Shown here in pieces: positions 1 through 5,521 of a stretch of DNA of 5,521 bases. Below the pieces are notes generated by a model. The model was not told where the DNA came from. It made no database searches and worked only from the letters and a program-made list of their open reading frames with translations. Made by a program: the position numbers and the translations under genes. Source of the DNA: Saprospiraceae bacterium (lineage in GTDB: Bacteria > Bacteroidota > Bacteroidia > Chitinophagales > Saprospiraceae); the NCBI GenBank assembly GCA_020849825.1, contig JADZFP010000328.1, forward strand, positions 1 through 5,521, read 5' to 3'. Numbering within the stretch: the stretch's first letter is position 1; the number at the start of each line of letters is the position of its first letter.

Positions 1-913
1 GCACAAGGCCATCCTCGACACCTGCAAACACCTGGAGAAACAGGGGGCCGAGATCACTTACCTGAAAGTAAAGGAAGACGGTCTGATCGACCTCGGCGAA
101 CTGGAAGCCGCCATCAAACCGACGACCGTGCTGGTGTCGATCATGTGGGCCAACAACGAAACCGGCGTAATCCAGCCCATGCGCGAAATCGCCCAAATCT
201 GCGAAAAACACGGCGTACTGTTCCATAGCGACGCCACGCAGGCTGTGGGCAAAATTCCGACGCACCCGCGTGACATCGGCGTCCACCTGATGTCGTTCAC
301 GGCCCATAAAATGTACGGCCCCAAAGGCGTCGGCGGCCTGTACGTCAGCCGCAAAAATCCGCGCGTGAAAGTCACCGCCCAGATGGACGGCGGCGGCCAC
401 GAGCGCGGCATGCGGTCCGGTACCCTCAACGTACCCGGCATCGTCGGCTTCGGCAAAGCGGCTGAAATCGCCCGCCTCGAAATGGCGCAGGACGCCGAAC
501 GCCTCTCGCGCCTGCGCGACAAGCTGGAAATCGCCCTCACCCAACTGGAAGAAACCAAGGTCAATGGCAATGTCGGCAGCCGTATGCCGCACGTGTCGAA
601 CATCTCCTTCAAGCACGTCGAAGGCGAAGGCCTGATGATGACCTTCAATCAAAATATCGCCGTGTCTTCGGGCTCGGCCTGCACCTCCGCTTCGCTCGAA
701 CCCTCCTACGTACTCGTAGGCATGGGCCTGGGCGACGACCTGGCGCACTCCTCCATCCGCTTCTCGCTCGGCCGCTTTACCACTGAAGAAGACGTGGACG
801 AGGCCATCCGCCTGGTTGCCAACGGCGTCAATCACATGCGCGAACTCTCGCCCATCTGGGAAATGTACAAGGATGGCGTCGATCTGAGCAAGATCGAGTG
901 GAGCGCGCATTGA
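1..913 (+). CDS. iscS: Cysteine desulfurase IscS (5'-truncated by window edge)
   Basis: This is a PLP enzyme that converts L-cysteine to alanine and hands the persulfide sulphur to the IscU scaffold in the cytoplasm. The open frame runs from base 2 to the TGA at 911-913, giving 303 visible residues. The first full codon is the His of the HKAxLDT motif, which corresponds to His104 of E. coli IscS, so about 103 N-terminal residues lie outside the window. The PLP-binding lysine is in the HKMYGPKG motif (Lys codon 308-310). GGGHERGMRSGT follows. The catalytic persulfide cysteine is in SGSACTSASLEPS (Cys codon 680-682). The FSLGRFTTEEDVD stretch and the C-terminus ending IEWSAH match group I IscS (about 404 aa), rather than NifS or SufS. 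The IscU-binding C-terminal tail is intact. iscU and iscA follow on the same strand, which supports an ISC operon. No frameshift is seen in the visible part. Confidence 0.97.
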   Translation, partial: HKAILDTCKHLEKQGAEITYLKVKEDGLIDLGELEAAIKPTTVLVSIMWANNETGVIQPMREIAQICEKHGVLFHSDATQAVGKIPTHPRDIGVHLMSFTAHKMYGPKGVGGLYVSRKNPRVKVTAQMDGGGHERGMRSGTLNVPGIVGFGKAAEIARLEMAQDAERLSRLRDKLEIALTQLEETKVNGNVGSRMPHVSNISFKHVEGEGLMMTFNQNIAVSSGSACTSASLEPSYVLVGMGLGDDLAHSSIRFSLGRFTTEEDVDEAIRLVANGVNHMRELSPIWEMYKDGVDLSKIEWSAH

Positions 914-921
914 AATGAAGG

Positions 922-1107
922 GGTGAATTGGTGAACTGGTGAATTGGTTATAAAAGGGTTATTTCTTCTCTCGGGGGCTGCATGGTTCAAAATAATTGAG
1001 CACACTATCGCTTTAAGGAGCGTATATCCCTCTTTCAAAACATAACCAGTGAGCAGACATAACCCTTTTATAACCAATTCACCAATTCACCAGTTCACCA
1101 ATTCACC
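922..1107. repeat. Large inverted repeat made of 8-bp units, iscS-iscU gap
   Basis: The left arm (922-962) is three octamers, GGTGAATT, GGTGAACT and GGTGAATT, followed by the 17-mer GGTTATAAAAGGGTTAT. The right arm (1059-1107) is the exact reverse complement of the same parts with one extra octamer: the 17-mer at 1059-1075, then AATTCACC, AATTCACC, AGTTCACC and AATTCACC. The inner 25 bp of each arm pair perfectly, and the octamers can pair further in shifted registers. The roughly 96-bp centre (963-1058) is non-coding in appearance and contains a direct repeat ACATAACC (1040-1047 and 1057-1064) and a tiny hairpin CGCT/AGCG (1009-1022). Transcribed through, the arms would form a long hairpin between iscS and iscU. 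There is no T-run after it, so it does not look like a standard terminator. It may be a dispersed palindromic repeat or a MITE-like element. No target-site duplication is evident. Confidence 0.9.
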
Positions 1108-1151
1108 GCCAGTTTACCGCCAGTTTACCGCCAGTTTACCGCCAGTTCACC
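1108..1151 (+). repeat. Four 11-bp tandem repeats upstream of iscU
   Basis: Three identical copies of GCCAGTTTACC (1108-1118, 1119-1129, 1130-1140) are followed by a fourth copy, GCCAGTTCACC (1141-1151), with one T-to-C change. The array directly abuts the last octamer of the inverted repeat. Its unit ends TTTACC or TTCACC, like the TTCACC end of the octamers, so the two arrays may share an origin. It stops 19 bp before the iscU start codon, within what would be the iscU leader. Confidence 0.93.
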
Positions 1152-1170
1152 ATCAAAAACAATTACCACC

Positions 1171-1590
1171 ATGGCATACTCTGATAAAGTACTCGATCAT
1201 TTCAAAAACCCGCGCAACGTGGGCTCGCTGAACAAGGAAGCGACAAACGTTGGTACCGGGCTTGGCGGCGCCCCGGAATGCGGCGACGTCATGCGCCTTC
1301 AGATTGAAGTGGATGAAGAAACCGGCCTCATCCGCGACGCGAAGTTCAAAACCTTCGGTTGTGGCTCGGCCATCGCCTCTTCTTCGCTCGCGACCGAATG
1401 GCTCAAAGGCAAATCGCTCGATGAAGCCGGCAAAATCGACAACATGGACATCGTGGAAGAACTCGCGCTCCCGCCCGTGAAAATCCACTGCTCCGTATTG
1501 GCCGAAGACGCGATCAAAGCCGCGATCAAAGATTATCAGGATAAAAACGGGATTCAGGCCGAAGCCGCTCCAAGCGAAGCCACTGCCTGA
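1171..1590 (+). CDS. iscU: Fe-S cluster assembly scaffold IscU
   Basis: This is the scaffold on which [2Fe-2S] clusters are built from iron and IscS-derived sulphur before transfer to carriers or apoproteins. The protein is 139 aa; E. coli IscU has 128. It begins MAYSDKVLDHFKNPRNVGS, almost identical to the IscU N-terminus, which fixes the start. The cluster ligands are present: Cys37 with Asp39 in PECGDVM, Cys64 in FGCGSAIASSS, and His106-Cys107 after the LPPVK chaperone-recognition motif (100-104). The LPPVK motif is what HscA binds in the classical ISC system; hscA and hscB are not in this window. The last dozen residues are an Ala/Glu-rich tail beyond the usual end and are probably disordered. 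The ATG is preceded by an A/C-rich leader with no clear Shine-Dalgarno sequence, as is common in Bacteroidota. iscA follows after 49 bp. Confidence 0.97.
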   Translation: MAYSDKVLDHFKNPRNVGSLNKEATNVGTGLGGAPECGDVMRLQIEVDEETGLIRDAKFKTFGCGSAIASSSLATEWLKGKSLDEAGKIDNMDIVEELALPPVKIHCSVLAEDAIKAAIKDYQDKNGIQAEAAPSEATA

Positions 1591-1639
1591 GCGCGCGCCT
1601 GAATCGCTTGTTTTACTTTGAAATAAAAATTACAGTGTC

Positions 1640-1966
1640 ATGATTTACGTAGCGGAAAGCGCCAAGCAAAAAATTGCAGAAATCCGCGGCAGCCAACACA
1701 TTGCGGACGATTTTTTCCTGCGCGTATCTGTCGTTTCGGGCGGATGCTCCGGCCTCTCGTACAAAATGGATTTTGACAACGAATCCAAGCCCAACGATCA
1801 GGTATTCGAAGACAACGGCGTGAAAGTGGTCACGGATCTGAAAAGCTTTCTTTACCTGTTCAACACCACACTGGAATTTTCCGGCGGACTGAATGGAAAA
1901 GGCTTTTCTTTCAACAACCCGAATGCTGCCCGGACTTGCAGTTGCGGAGAGAGTTTCGCCGTCTGA
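1640..1966 (+). CDS. iscA: A-type iron-sulphur carrier protein (IscA/HesB family)
   Basis: This is a small A-type carrier expected to accept clusters (or iron) from the IscU scaffold and deliver them to target apoproteins. The protein is 108 aa, the usual family size. The three family cysteines are present: Cys36 in SGGCSGLSY and Cys100/Cys102 in the C-terminal ARTCSCGESF. FSGGLNGKGFSFNNPNA precedes the last pair, as in the HesB/YadR/YfhF family. The ATG at 1640 begins MIYVAESAKQKI, the normal family start. It is the last gene before the terminator at 2000-2031, so iscS-iscU-iscA probably form one transcription unit. IscA, ErpA and SufA cannot be separated securely from sequence alone; the symbol rests on the isc context. 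Confidence 0.93.
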   Translation: MIYVAESAKQKIAEIRGSQHIADDFFLRVSVVSGGCSGLSYKMDFDNESKPNDQVFEDNGVKVVTDLKSFLYLFNTTLEFSGGLNGKGFSFNNPNAARTCSCGESFAV

Positions 1967-1999
1967 TCAACGCATTGGTCGAAGTAAAACAGGACTCAG

Positions 2000-2031
2000 A
2001 GGCTGCCCAAAGGCAGCCTTTTTTATTTTTT
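2000..2031 (+). terminator. Rho-independent terminator of the isc operon
   Basis: An 8-bp perfect stem, AGGCTGCC (2000-2007) with GGCAGCCT (2012-2019), closes a 4-nt CAAA loop and is followed by a T-rich run (2019-2031, a single A interrupting). It lies 33 bp after the iscA stop and ends transcription rightward. It also separates the isc genes from the next gene on the same strand. Confidence 0.93.
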
Positions 2032-2047
2032 GTCGAAAAGGTTGGAA

Positions 2048-2084
2048 TTGTTTTTAAATTTTAAAACTTTTTATGTCAAATTTG
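2048..2084 (+). promoter_or_regulatory. Possible Bacteroidota-type promoter for the SRPBCC/GyrI gene
   Basis: CAAATTTG (2077-2084) matches the Bacteroidota -7 consensus TAnnTTTG at all but one of its six fixed positions. TTG at 2048-2050 or the T-run that follows could serve as the -33 element, but the spacing is longer than ideal. The region is very AT-rich, lies directly after the isc terminator, and would give a leader of about 25 nt before the ATG at 2117. The motif evidence alone is weak. Confidence 0.3.
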
Positions 2085-2116
2085 CCTCCGTAAAACTAAC
2101 CAACTATCTACAAGGT

Positions 2117-3166
2117 ATGAAAGCACTCAAAATCTTACTGTATATCATTTTAGGTTTTGTAGCCCTTATCATCGGGCTCGGCTTGTTTGGTAAAAGCGAT
2201 TACCACATCGAACGCAGCATCGAGATCGATGCCCCCCGCGAAATCGTGTACGAGCAGGTCCGGTACTTCAAAAACTTCCCCAAATGGTCGCCCTGGCAAT
2301 CGCTCGACCCTAATATGAAAACCTCGATCGAAGGCGTCGACGGCGAAGTTGGGGCCGTGTACAACTGGGTAGGCAACGATAAAGTCGGGGCCGGCAAACA
2401 AACGCTGAAAAACGTTTCGCCCGGACGTATAGACCTCGAAGTCCAGTTTTCGGAACCCTGGGAAAGCACTTCGCCCTCTGCGATCAAAATGGAGGCGCAG
2501 GGAGAAAAAACCCTGGTCAGCTGGGGTTTCGATATGCACGTAGGCTTCCCCTGGAACGGCTTTGCCATGCTGACCGATATGGATGCTGCCGTCGGTAAAG
2601 ACTATGAGCGCGGCCTCGGCAACCTCAAGCGTATTTGCGAAGAGATCGCCCACCCCAAATACCTCGGCTATGAAATTGCGGAAACCGAAATACCGGTCAA
2701 ATACTACGTCGGGGTACGCAAAAACCTGTCGTTCGATAGCCTGCAGGCATTTTATGAAGCCATCTTCCCACAGGCTATGAGCGCCATACAGGAGCAGGGC
2801 CTTACACCGGCCGGTGCGCCCTCCAGTCTGACCTGGATTTGGGACGACTCCACCCATACTACCGACATGGCTGCTACCGTACCCATCGCCGAAGCCAAAA
2901 AATTCGGCAATGGCCTGGGCGTATTCACCGTCGGCGGCGGCCGCGCCCTGGTGATCGATTACTACGGCGTGTACGACAGCATCGGCAGCGCCCACCTGGC
3001 CATGGACGACTACATGGTGAAAAAAAGTTTGCGCAGCATCCCGCCCGTTCTGGAAGAATACATCACCGACCCCATGGCCGAGCCCGACACGAGCAAGTGG
3101 CTGACCAAAGTGATTTATTTTGTGGAACCGCTGCCGCAGGATACGCTGGCGCCAGTGAAGAAATAA
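2117..3166 (+). CDS. Membrane-anchored SRPBCC (START-like) / GyrI-like two-domain protein
   Basis: The protein is 349 aa and its substrate is unknown. Residues 4-24 form one hydrophobic helix after a short Lys-containing N-terminus (LKILLYIILGFVALIIG), predicting an N-terminal membrane anchor with no lipobox Cys. Residues about 28-175 look like an SRPBCC/polyketide-cyclase-type ligand-binding fold: an IERSIEIDAPREIVYEQV opening, WSPW plus a following DP, Y-W-x-GN, and a DYERGLGNLKR helix at the end. Residues about 184-343 resemble the GyrI-like/AraC effector-binding domain, with paired strands, a GxYDSIGSAHLAMDDYM helix region and a late YITDP...WLTKVIYFVEPLP segment. No DNA-binding helix-turn-helix is visible, so it is more likely a small-molecule-binding protein than a transcription factor. 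The ATG at 2117 is chosen because the earlier in-frame TTG (2030) falls in the terminator T-run. It stands alone between the isc terminator and convergent ddl. Fusions of this kind occur in Bacteroidota annotation; the role is not established. Confidence 0.85.
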   Translation: MKALKILLYIILGFVALIIGLGLFGKSDYHIERSIEIDAPREIVYEQVRYFKNFPKWSPWQSLDPNMKTSIEGVDGEVGAVYNWVGNDKVGAGKQTLKNVSPGRIDLEVQFSEPWESTSPSAIKMEAQGEKTLVSWGFDMHVGFPWNGFAMLTDMDAAVGKDYERGLGNLKRICEEIAHPKYLGYEIAETEIPVKYYVGVRKNLSFDSLQAFYEAIFPQAMSAIQEQGLTPAGAPSSLTWIWDDSTHTTDMAATVPIAEAKKFGNGLGVFTVGGGRALVIDYYGVYDSIGSAHLAMDDYMVKKSLRSIPPVLEEYITDPMAEPDTSKWLTKVIYFVEPLPQDTLAPVKK

Positions 3167-3191
3167 AGGCTTGGGACGGGAAGAGAGGGGA

Positions 3192-3217
3192 GACAGGTTT
3201 ATTGGACAGGTTTATTA
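3192..3217 (+). repeat. 13-bp tandem pair next to the palindrome
   Basis: GACAGGTTTATTG (3192-3204) is followed at once by GACAGGTTTATTA (3205-3217), differing only in the last base. A third, diverged GACAGG start at 3218 is the outer end of the inverted repeat, so the pair may be a degenerate extension of the same repeat family. Confidence 0.8.
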
Positions 3218-3295
3218 GACAGGATTTACAAGATTTACAGGATCATGAGACAGCGGCGTAGCCGCCCTATCCTGTAAATCTTGTAAATCCTGTCT
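3217..3295. repeat. Perfect 27-bp inverted repeat with nested hairpin between convergent genes
   Basis: The left arm (3217-3243) and right arm (3269-3295) are exact reverse complements over all 27 bp. Two further pairs follow outside one mismatch (3214-3215 with 3297-3298). Each arm has an internal 9-bp period: GGATTTACA, AGATTTACA, then GGAT. The 25-nt loop contains a second stem, GCGGC (3253-3257) with GCCGC (3261-3265), around a 3-nt GTA loop. The element lies 50 bp after the SRPBCC/GyrI stop and 58 bp beyond the ddl stop. In that place it could stop or stabilise both convergent transcripts, although neither side has a proper T-tract. It looks like a member of a dispersed palindromic repeat family, which is an inference from its form. 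Confidence 0.93.
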
Positions 3296-3353
3296 GATTT
3301 TAACCCAGTCTGACAATTCAGCATTTTTCAAGAGGCTTTCCGTTGCAGGCTTT

Positions 3354-4316
3354 TCAAACGCCGGTCGCCTCTTCAATCAAGGCCGCAAAAAATTCGCCCA
3401 GTTCCCAGCCGGCAGCCCGCGCCTGCTGCGGCACGATGCTGGCCGGAGAGATGCCGGGTATCGTATTGGCCTCCAGCAAATGGAAGGTGTCGCCCACGAG
3501 AATATAATCGAAACGCACCACGCCCCGGCAGCCCAGCAACTGGTAGATCTGGCGGGTGCGCTCCTGGCACTGCCGGGTTTGGTCGGCCCTCAGGTCGGCA
3601 GGTGTGACCTCCTGGGATTTGCCTTCGTATTTGGCGGCAAAGTCGAAAAATTCAGTTTCGGGAATGATTTCCGTGACCGGCAAGACGACGATTTCGCCCT
3701 GGTGACGGAAAGCGCCGTTGGCAAACTCGCGGCCGGGCATAAAACTTTCCACCACCACCTCGTCGCCGAAGCGCCAGGCCTCGTCGAGGGCGGGCTGGAG
3801 TTCGGCTTCGGTTTTGACCTTGCTGACCCCAAAACTCGACCCGTGGGTATTGGGTTTGACAAATACTGGCAGACCGAGCGCCCGTAATTTGTCGAGGTCG
3901 ACGGCTTGACCGCGATGCAGCAGCACCGATTTCGCCAGCGGAATGCCATGCGGCGCCAGTTGGGTTTTGGTGTTGTGTTTGTTCATGGTCAGGGCGCTCA
4001 CGTAGCCGTCGCAACAGGTGTAAGGGATGCCGAGCATCTCGAAGTAGCCCTGCATTTTGCCGTCTTCGAGCGGACTGCCGTGCAGCGCCGCGAAAGCGCA
4101 ATCGAAGCGGATTTTTTCGCCGTCGAGGGTAAGGGAAAAATCGTTTTTATCCACCTGAACGCCCGTTTCCAGGTCGCTCCAGTCGGCTTTTTGAATATCG
4201 ATGAGGAAAGAGCGATAACGATCGACCGGCAAATGATCGGCTACCACGCGGCCGCTTTTGAGTGAAATGACGCGCTCTTCGGAGTCGCCGCCGGTGAGGA
4301 TGGCAATATTTTTCAT
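3354..4316 (-). CDS. ddl: D-alanine--D-alanine ligase
   Basis: This cytoplasmic ATP-grasp enzyme joins two D-alanines to make the dipeptide used by MurF in peptidoglycan precursor synthesis. The protein is 320 aa. It begins MKNIAILTGGDSEERVISLKSG, whose Glu14 corresponds to the N-terminal catalytic Glu of Ddl. It continues with LHGSPLEDGKMQG (78-90), the LTMNKHNTK segment (109-117), VKPNTHGSSFGVSKV (153-167) with the conserved serine, the omega-loop FFDFAAKYEGKSQEVTP (223-239) with Tyr230, and C-terminal VRFDYIL and LLEANTIPGISP with the Mg-binding acidic and Asn residues. The Tyr in AAKY supports D-Ala-D-Ala specificity rather than the VanA-type D-Ala-D-Lac activity, in which this position is altered. 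The ATG at 4316 is preferred over an in-frame TTG at 4343 because the latter sits inside the probable -7 promoter element and adds nine residues the family lacks. The hydrolase gene lies upstream on the same strand, 94 bp away. Confidence 0.96.
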   Translation of the reverse strand: MKNIAILTGGDSEERVISLKSGRVVADHLPVDRYRSFLIDIQKADWSDLETGVQVDKNDFSLTLDGEKIRFDCAFAALHGSPLEDGKMQGYFEMLGIPYTCCDGYVSALTMNKHNTKTQLAPHGIPLAKSVLLHRGQAVDLDKLRALGLPVFVKPNTHGSSFGVSKVKTEAELQPALDEAWRFGDEVVVESFMPGREFANGAFRHQGEIVVLPVTEIIPETEFFDFAAKYEGKSQEVTPADLRADQTRQCQERTRQIYQLLGCRGVVRFDYILVGDTFHLLEANTIPGISPASIVPQQARAAGWELGEFFAALIEEATGV

Positions 4317-4340
4317 GATGAAGAAGGATGATAAGCTGTG

Positions 4341-4369
4341 CAAAGGTAGGTTGCTGTACCTGCTTAAAA
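4341..4369 (-). promoter_or_regulatory. Probable Bacteroidota-type promoter for ddl
   Basis: On the minus strand, TACCTTTG (4348-4341) matches the -7 consensus TAnnTTTG exactly. A TTTT (4369-4366) lies 17 bp upstream, roughly where the -33 TTTG element is expected. The implied start near 4334 gives a leader of about 18 nt before the ddl ATG at 4316. It suggests ddl can be transcribed separately from the hydrolase gene and argues for the shorter ddl start. Confidence 0.55.
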
Positions 4370-4410
4370 CGCTCCGTTATCCATCCTTCTACTCCCGGCA
4401 AGATATTTTT

Positions 4411-5340
4411 TTACAATCCCGCAAAATACCGCACCAATTCATGCCCCGGCGGCTCCGGGCGCTCCTGGCGCTGGGCGGCAGCGGGCAGCGCGCCTGTTTG
4501 TACAAACTGGAGGACTGCCTCTGTCACCTCCGGATGCCCGAGATGGTGATGCGCCCCTTTGGCGGCCAATAATGCGCTTTCGGGCCAGAAATTATGGAAC
4601 CGCTGCGCGTGCGAAAACGGCGTGACCGGATCGCCGGGGTCGTGCACCAAAAGCGCCTCGATACCGTCGAAGTCGCCGCTCATACGGGCCAGATCGAACT
4701 GGTCGAGCCGGTCGCCCAGCATCTGTTCTGCCTTGCGGACAACCGGCCAATACAGCGTCGGCCAGATGCCCAGCGCTTTTTGGTAGTCTTTGAACACCTG
4801 CGGGATGTAAGTAAAAGACGCCATGATCACCATTTTTCGGGGCCGAAGCTGGGCCGGAAGCCGGTGTACGGCATAGACGCTGCTGCTGCCGCCGAATGAA
4901 TGGCCAATGATCGCGTCCGTGGGTCCGTAAGTTTGTATCAGATCGGTGATAATGGCGGCGTTCAGCGGCATGTGCATAAAATCCCGGGGCGCAAGTCCGT
5001 GACCGCTGGGATCGTAGGCAATGACCCGCCAGCCGCCCTCTACCAGCGTCGGCACGAAATGACGCCAGCGACCGGCGTTGTATCCCCAGCCGTAACTCAA
5101 CAACACCAACGGCGCGCCGGGCTCGCCCCAGTGGTATTCCATGATTTCCCGACCAGCGGCGGTGCGCCGAACCTGTCGGGCAGTGGACAAAAAATCCAGT
5201 TCCTTCGGGCGCAGGCGCGGCCTGGGCGGCGTGCCGAAAATGCGCAGGGCGGCATCGGCTGCTCGAGAAGTAGACAGCAGGGAATAAAGATTGAGGCCAA
5301 GCCCAAGTGATTTGAAGAAGAGCGGCTGCAAGCGATTCAT
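4411..5340 (-). CDS. Alpha/beta hydrolase family protein
   Basis: A 309-aa alpha/beta-hydrolase-fold enzyme of unknown substrate, probably a serine esterase or lipase-like enzyme. Visible elements in order are: the oxyanion-hole strand LVLLSYGWGYNAGRW (78-92); the VIAYDPSGHGLAP loop (106-118); the nucleophile elbow GHSFGG with Ser148; the acid strand LLVHDPGDPVTP with Asp237 as probable charge-relay acid; and GAHHHLGHPEV, where His265 aligns best with the catalytic His. Residues 1-50 form an N-terminal extension with a weakly hydrophobic stretch (FFKSLGLGLNLYSLL) but no clear signal peptide. The Pro-rich C-terminal tail (about 285-309) is variable. The ATG overlaps the stop of the upstream TetR-type gene (ATGA), so the two are translated together, and that regulator likely controls this gene. 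Hydrolases beside a TetR gene often handle hydrophobic esters, but no substrate can be named here. Confidence 0.9.
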   Translation of the reverse strand: MNRLQPLFFKSLGLGLNLYSLLSTSRAADAALRIFGTPPRPRLRPKELDFLSTARQVRRTAAGREIMEYHWGEPGAPLVLLSYGWGYNAGRWRHFVPTLVEGGWRVIAYDPSGHGLAPRDFMHMPLNAAIITDLIQTYGPTDAIIGHSFGGSSSVYAVHRLPAQLRPRKMVIMASFTYIPQVFKDYQKALGIWPTLYWPVVRKAEQMLGDRLDQFDLARMSGDFDGIEALLVHDPGDPVTPFSHAQRFHNFWPESALLAAKGAHHHLGHPEVTEAVLQFVQTGALPAAAQRQERPEPPGHELVRYFAGL

Positions 5341-5521
5341 GACTGGGAGACAGGGAAATGGGCCACAGCACGGGCCACTATTTTTTCGAGATGTTGTTCG
5401 TCGCCGGTGAGTTTGTACATCGTAACCGCGCCTTCGTATTCGAGCAGCAGGCGATACGCCGTTTCACGGGCTTGTTCGGGGGGCATGATGGCCGACAAAA
5501 TACCCGATACGGCCGACTGCC
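5337..5521 (-). CDS. TetR-family regulator, C-terminal end only
   Basis: Sixty C-terminal residues are visible, with the rest beyond the right edge. The end is read from the TGA at 5339-5337, which overlaps the hydrolase ATG by 4 bp. The segment ARETAYRLLLEYEGAVTMYKLTGDEQHLEKIV has the pattern of the last two helices of TetR ligand-binding domains: a leucine-rich helix with a small-residue 'EGA' centre, then a TGD turn and a final helix. The helix-turn-helix that would prove the family is outside the window, so the call rests on this pattern and on the coupled hydrolase gene. Confidence 0.65.
   Translation of the reverse strand, partial: QSAVSGILSAIMPPEQARETAYRLLLEYEGAVTMYKLTGDEQHLEKIVARAVAHFPVSQS

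Noticed and set aside
832..1231. Small open frames on both strands running through the inverted repeat and tandem array, with similar Asn/Ser/Phe-rich peptides
   Set aside because: The peptides are similar only because the DNA is an inverted repeat. The frames overlap the real iscS and iscU ends and have no family resemblance.
1613..1620. TTACTTTG as a separate promoter for iscA
   Set aside because: It misses one fixed base of the -7 consensus and has no -33 partner at suitable distance. The 49-bp gap is better read as intra-operon.
2030..2116. Extended TTG start for the SRPBCC/GyrI gene
   Set aside because: It begins inside the isc terminator T-run. The ATG at 2117 gives a sensible N-terminal membrane anchor.
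2150..2995. Long minus-strand open frame (281 aa) inside the SRPBCC/GyrI gene
   Set aside because: It is an antisense shadow of a gene with clear domains on the other strand, and its translation shows no recognisable motif.
3217..3295. Palindrome as a standard intrinsic terminator or a CRISPR fragment
   Set aside because: There is no proper T-tract on either side, and there is only one inverted pair with no regularly spaced direct repeats and spacers.
3480..3887. Plus-strand open frame of 135 aa opposite ddl
   Set aside because: It is an antisense shadow of the ATP-grasp coding region with no family features.
3354..4316. VanA-type D-Ala-D-Lac ligase
   Set aside because: The omega-loop Tyr (Tyr230 in AAKY) expected of D-Ala-D-Ala ligases is present, and there are no van genes nearby.

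Overview
The window reads as a chromosomal segment of a Bacteroidota bacterium, possibly of the Saprospiria/Cytophagia type. The lineage is an inference from three things. Start codons are preceded by A/T-rich leaders without a clear Shine-Dalgarno sequence. A good match to the Bacteroidota -7 promoter element (TAnnTTTG) lies just ahead of ddl. The gene content also fits, notably a membrane-anchored SRPBCC/GyrI-like fusion and a Ddl of this style. Coding DNA is moderately GC-rich, while the gaps are AT-rich and hold unusual repeats.

Left part (1-2031, + strand): an ISC iron-sulphur cluster assembly operon. It holds the C-terminal three quarters of the cysteine desulfurase IscS, the complete scaffold IscU and a complete A-type carrier (IscA-like), and ends at a strong intrinsic terminator at 2000-2031. 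IscS draws sulphur from cysteine, IscU builds the [2Fe-2S] cluster, and the A-type protein is expected to pass clusters or iron on to apoproteins. The 257-bp iscS-iscU gap holds a large inverted repeat built of 8-bp units, followed by four 11-bp tandem units that end 19 bp before the iscU start.

Middle (2032-3353): a monocistronic + strand gene for a membrane-anchored two-domain protein (SRPBCC/START-like plus GyrI-like effector-binding). The gap between it and the convergent ddl gene holds a perfect 27-bp inverted repeat with a nested hairpin, preceded by a 13-bp tandem pair.

Right part (3354-5521, - strand): the D-alanine--D-alanine ligase Ddl (peptidoglycan precursor synthesis), apparently with its own promoter. 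Upstream of it is a two-gene unit in which the 3' end of a TetR-type regulator overlaps the start of an alpha/beta hydrolase by 4 bp (ATGA).

The genes belong to ordinary families and I see no phage, transposase, CRISPR or defence system. The most notable content is the two unrelated families of palindromic, short-period repeats at gene boundaries. No stretch above 300 bp lacks a gene.
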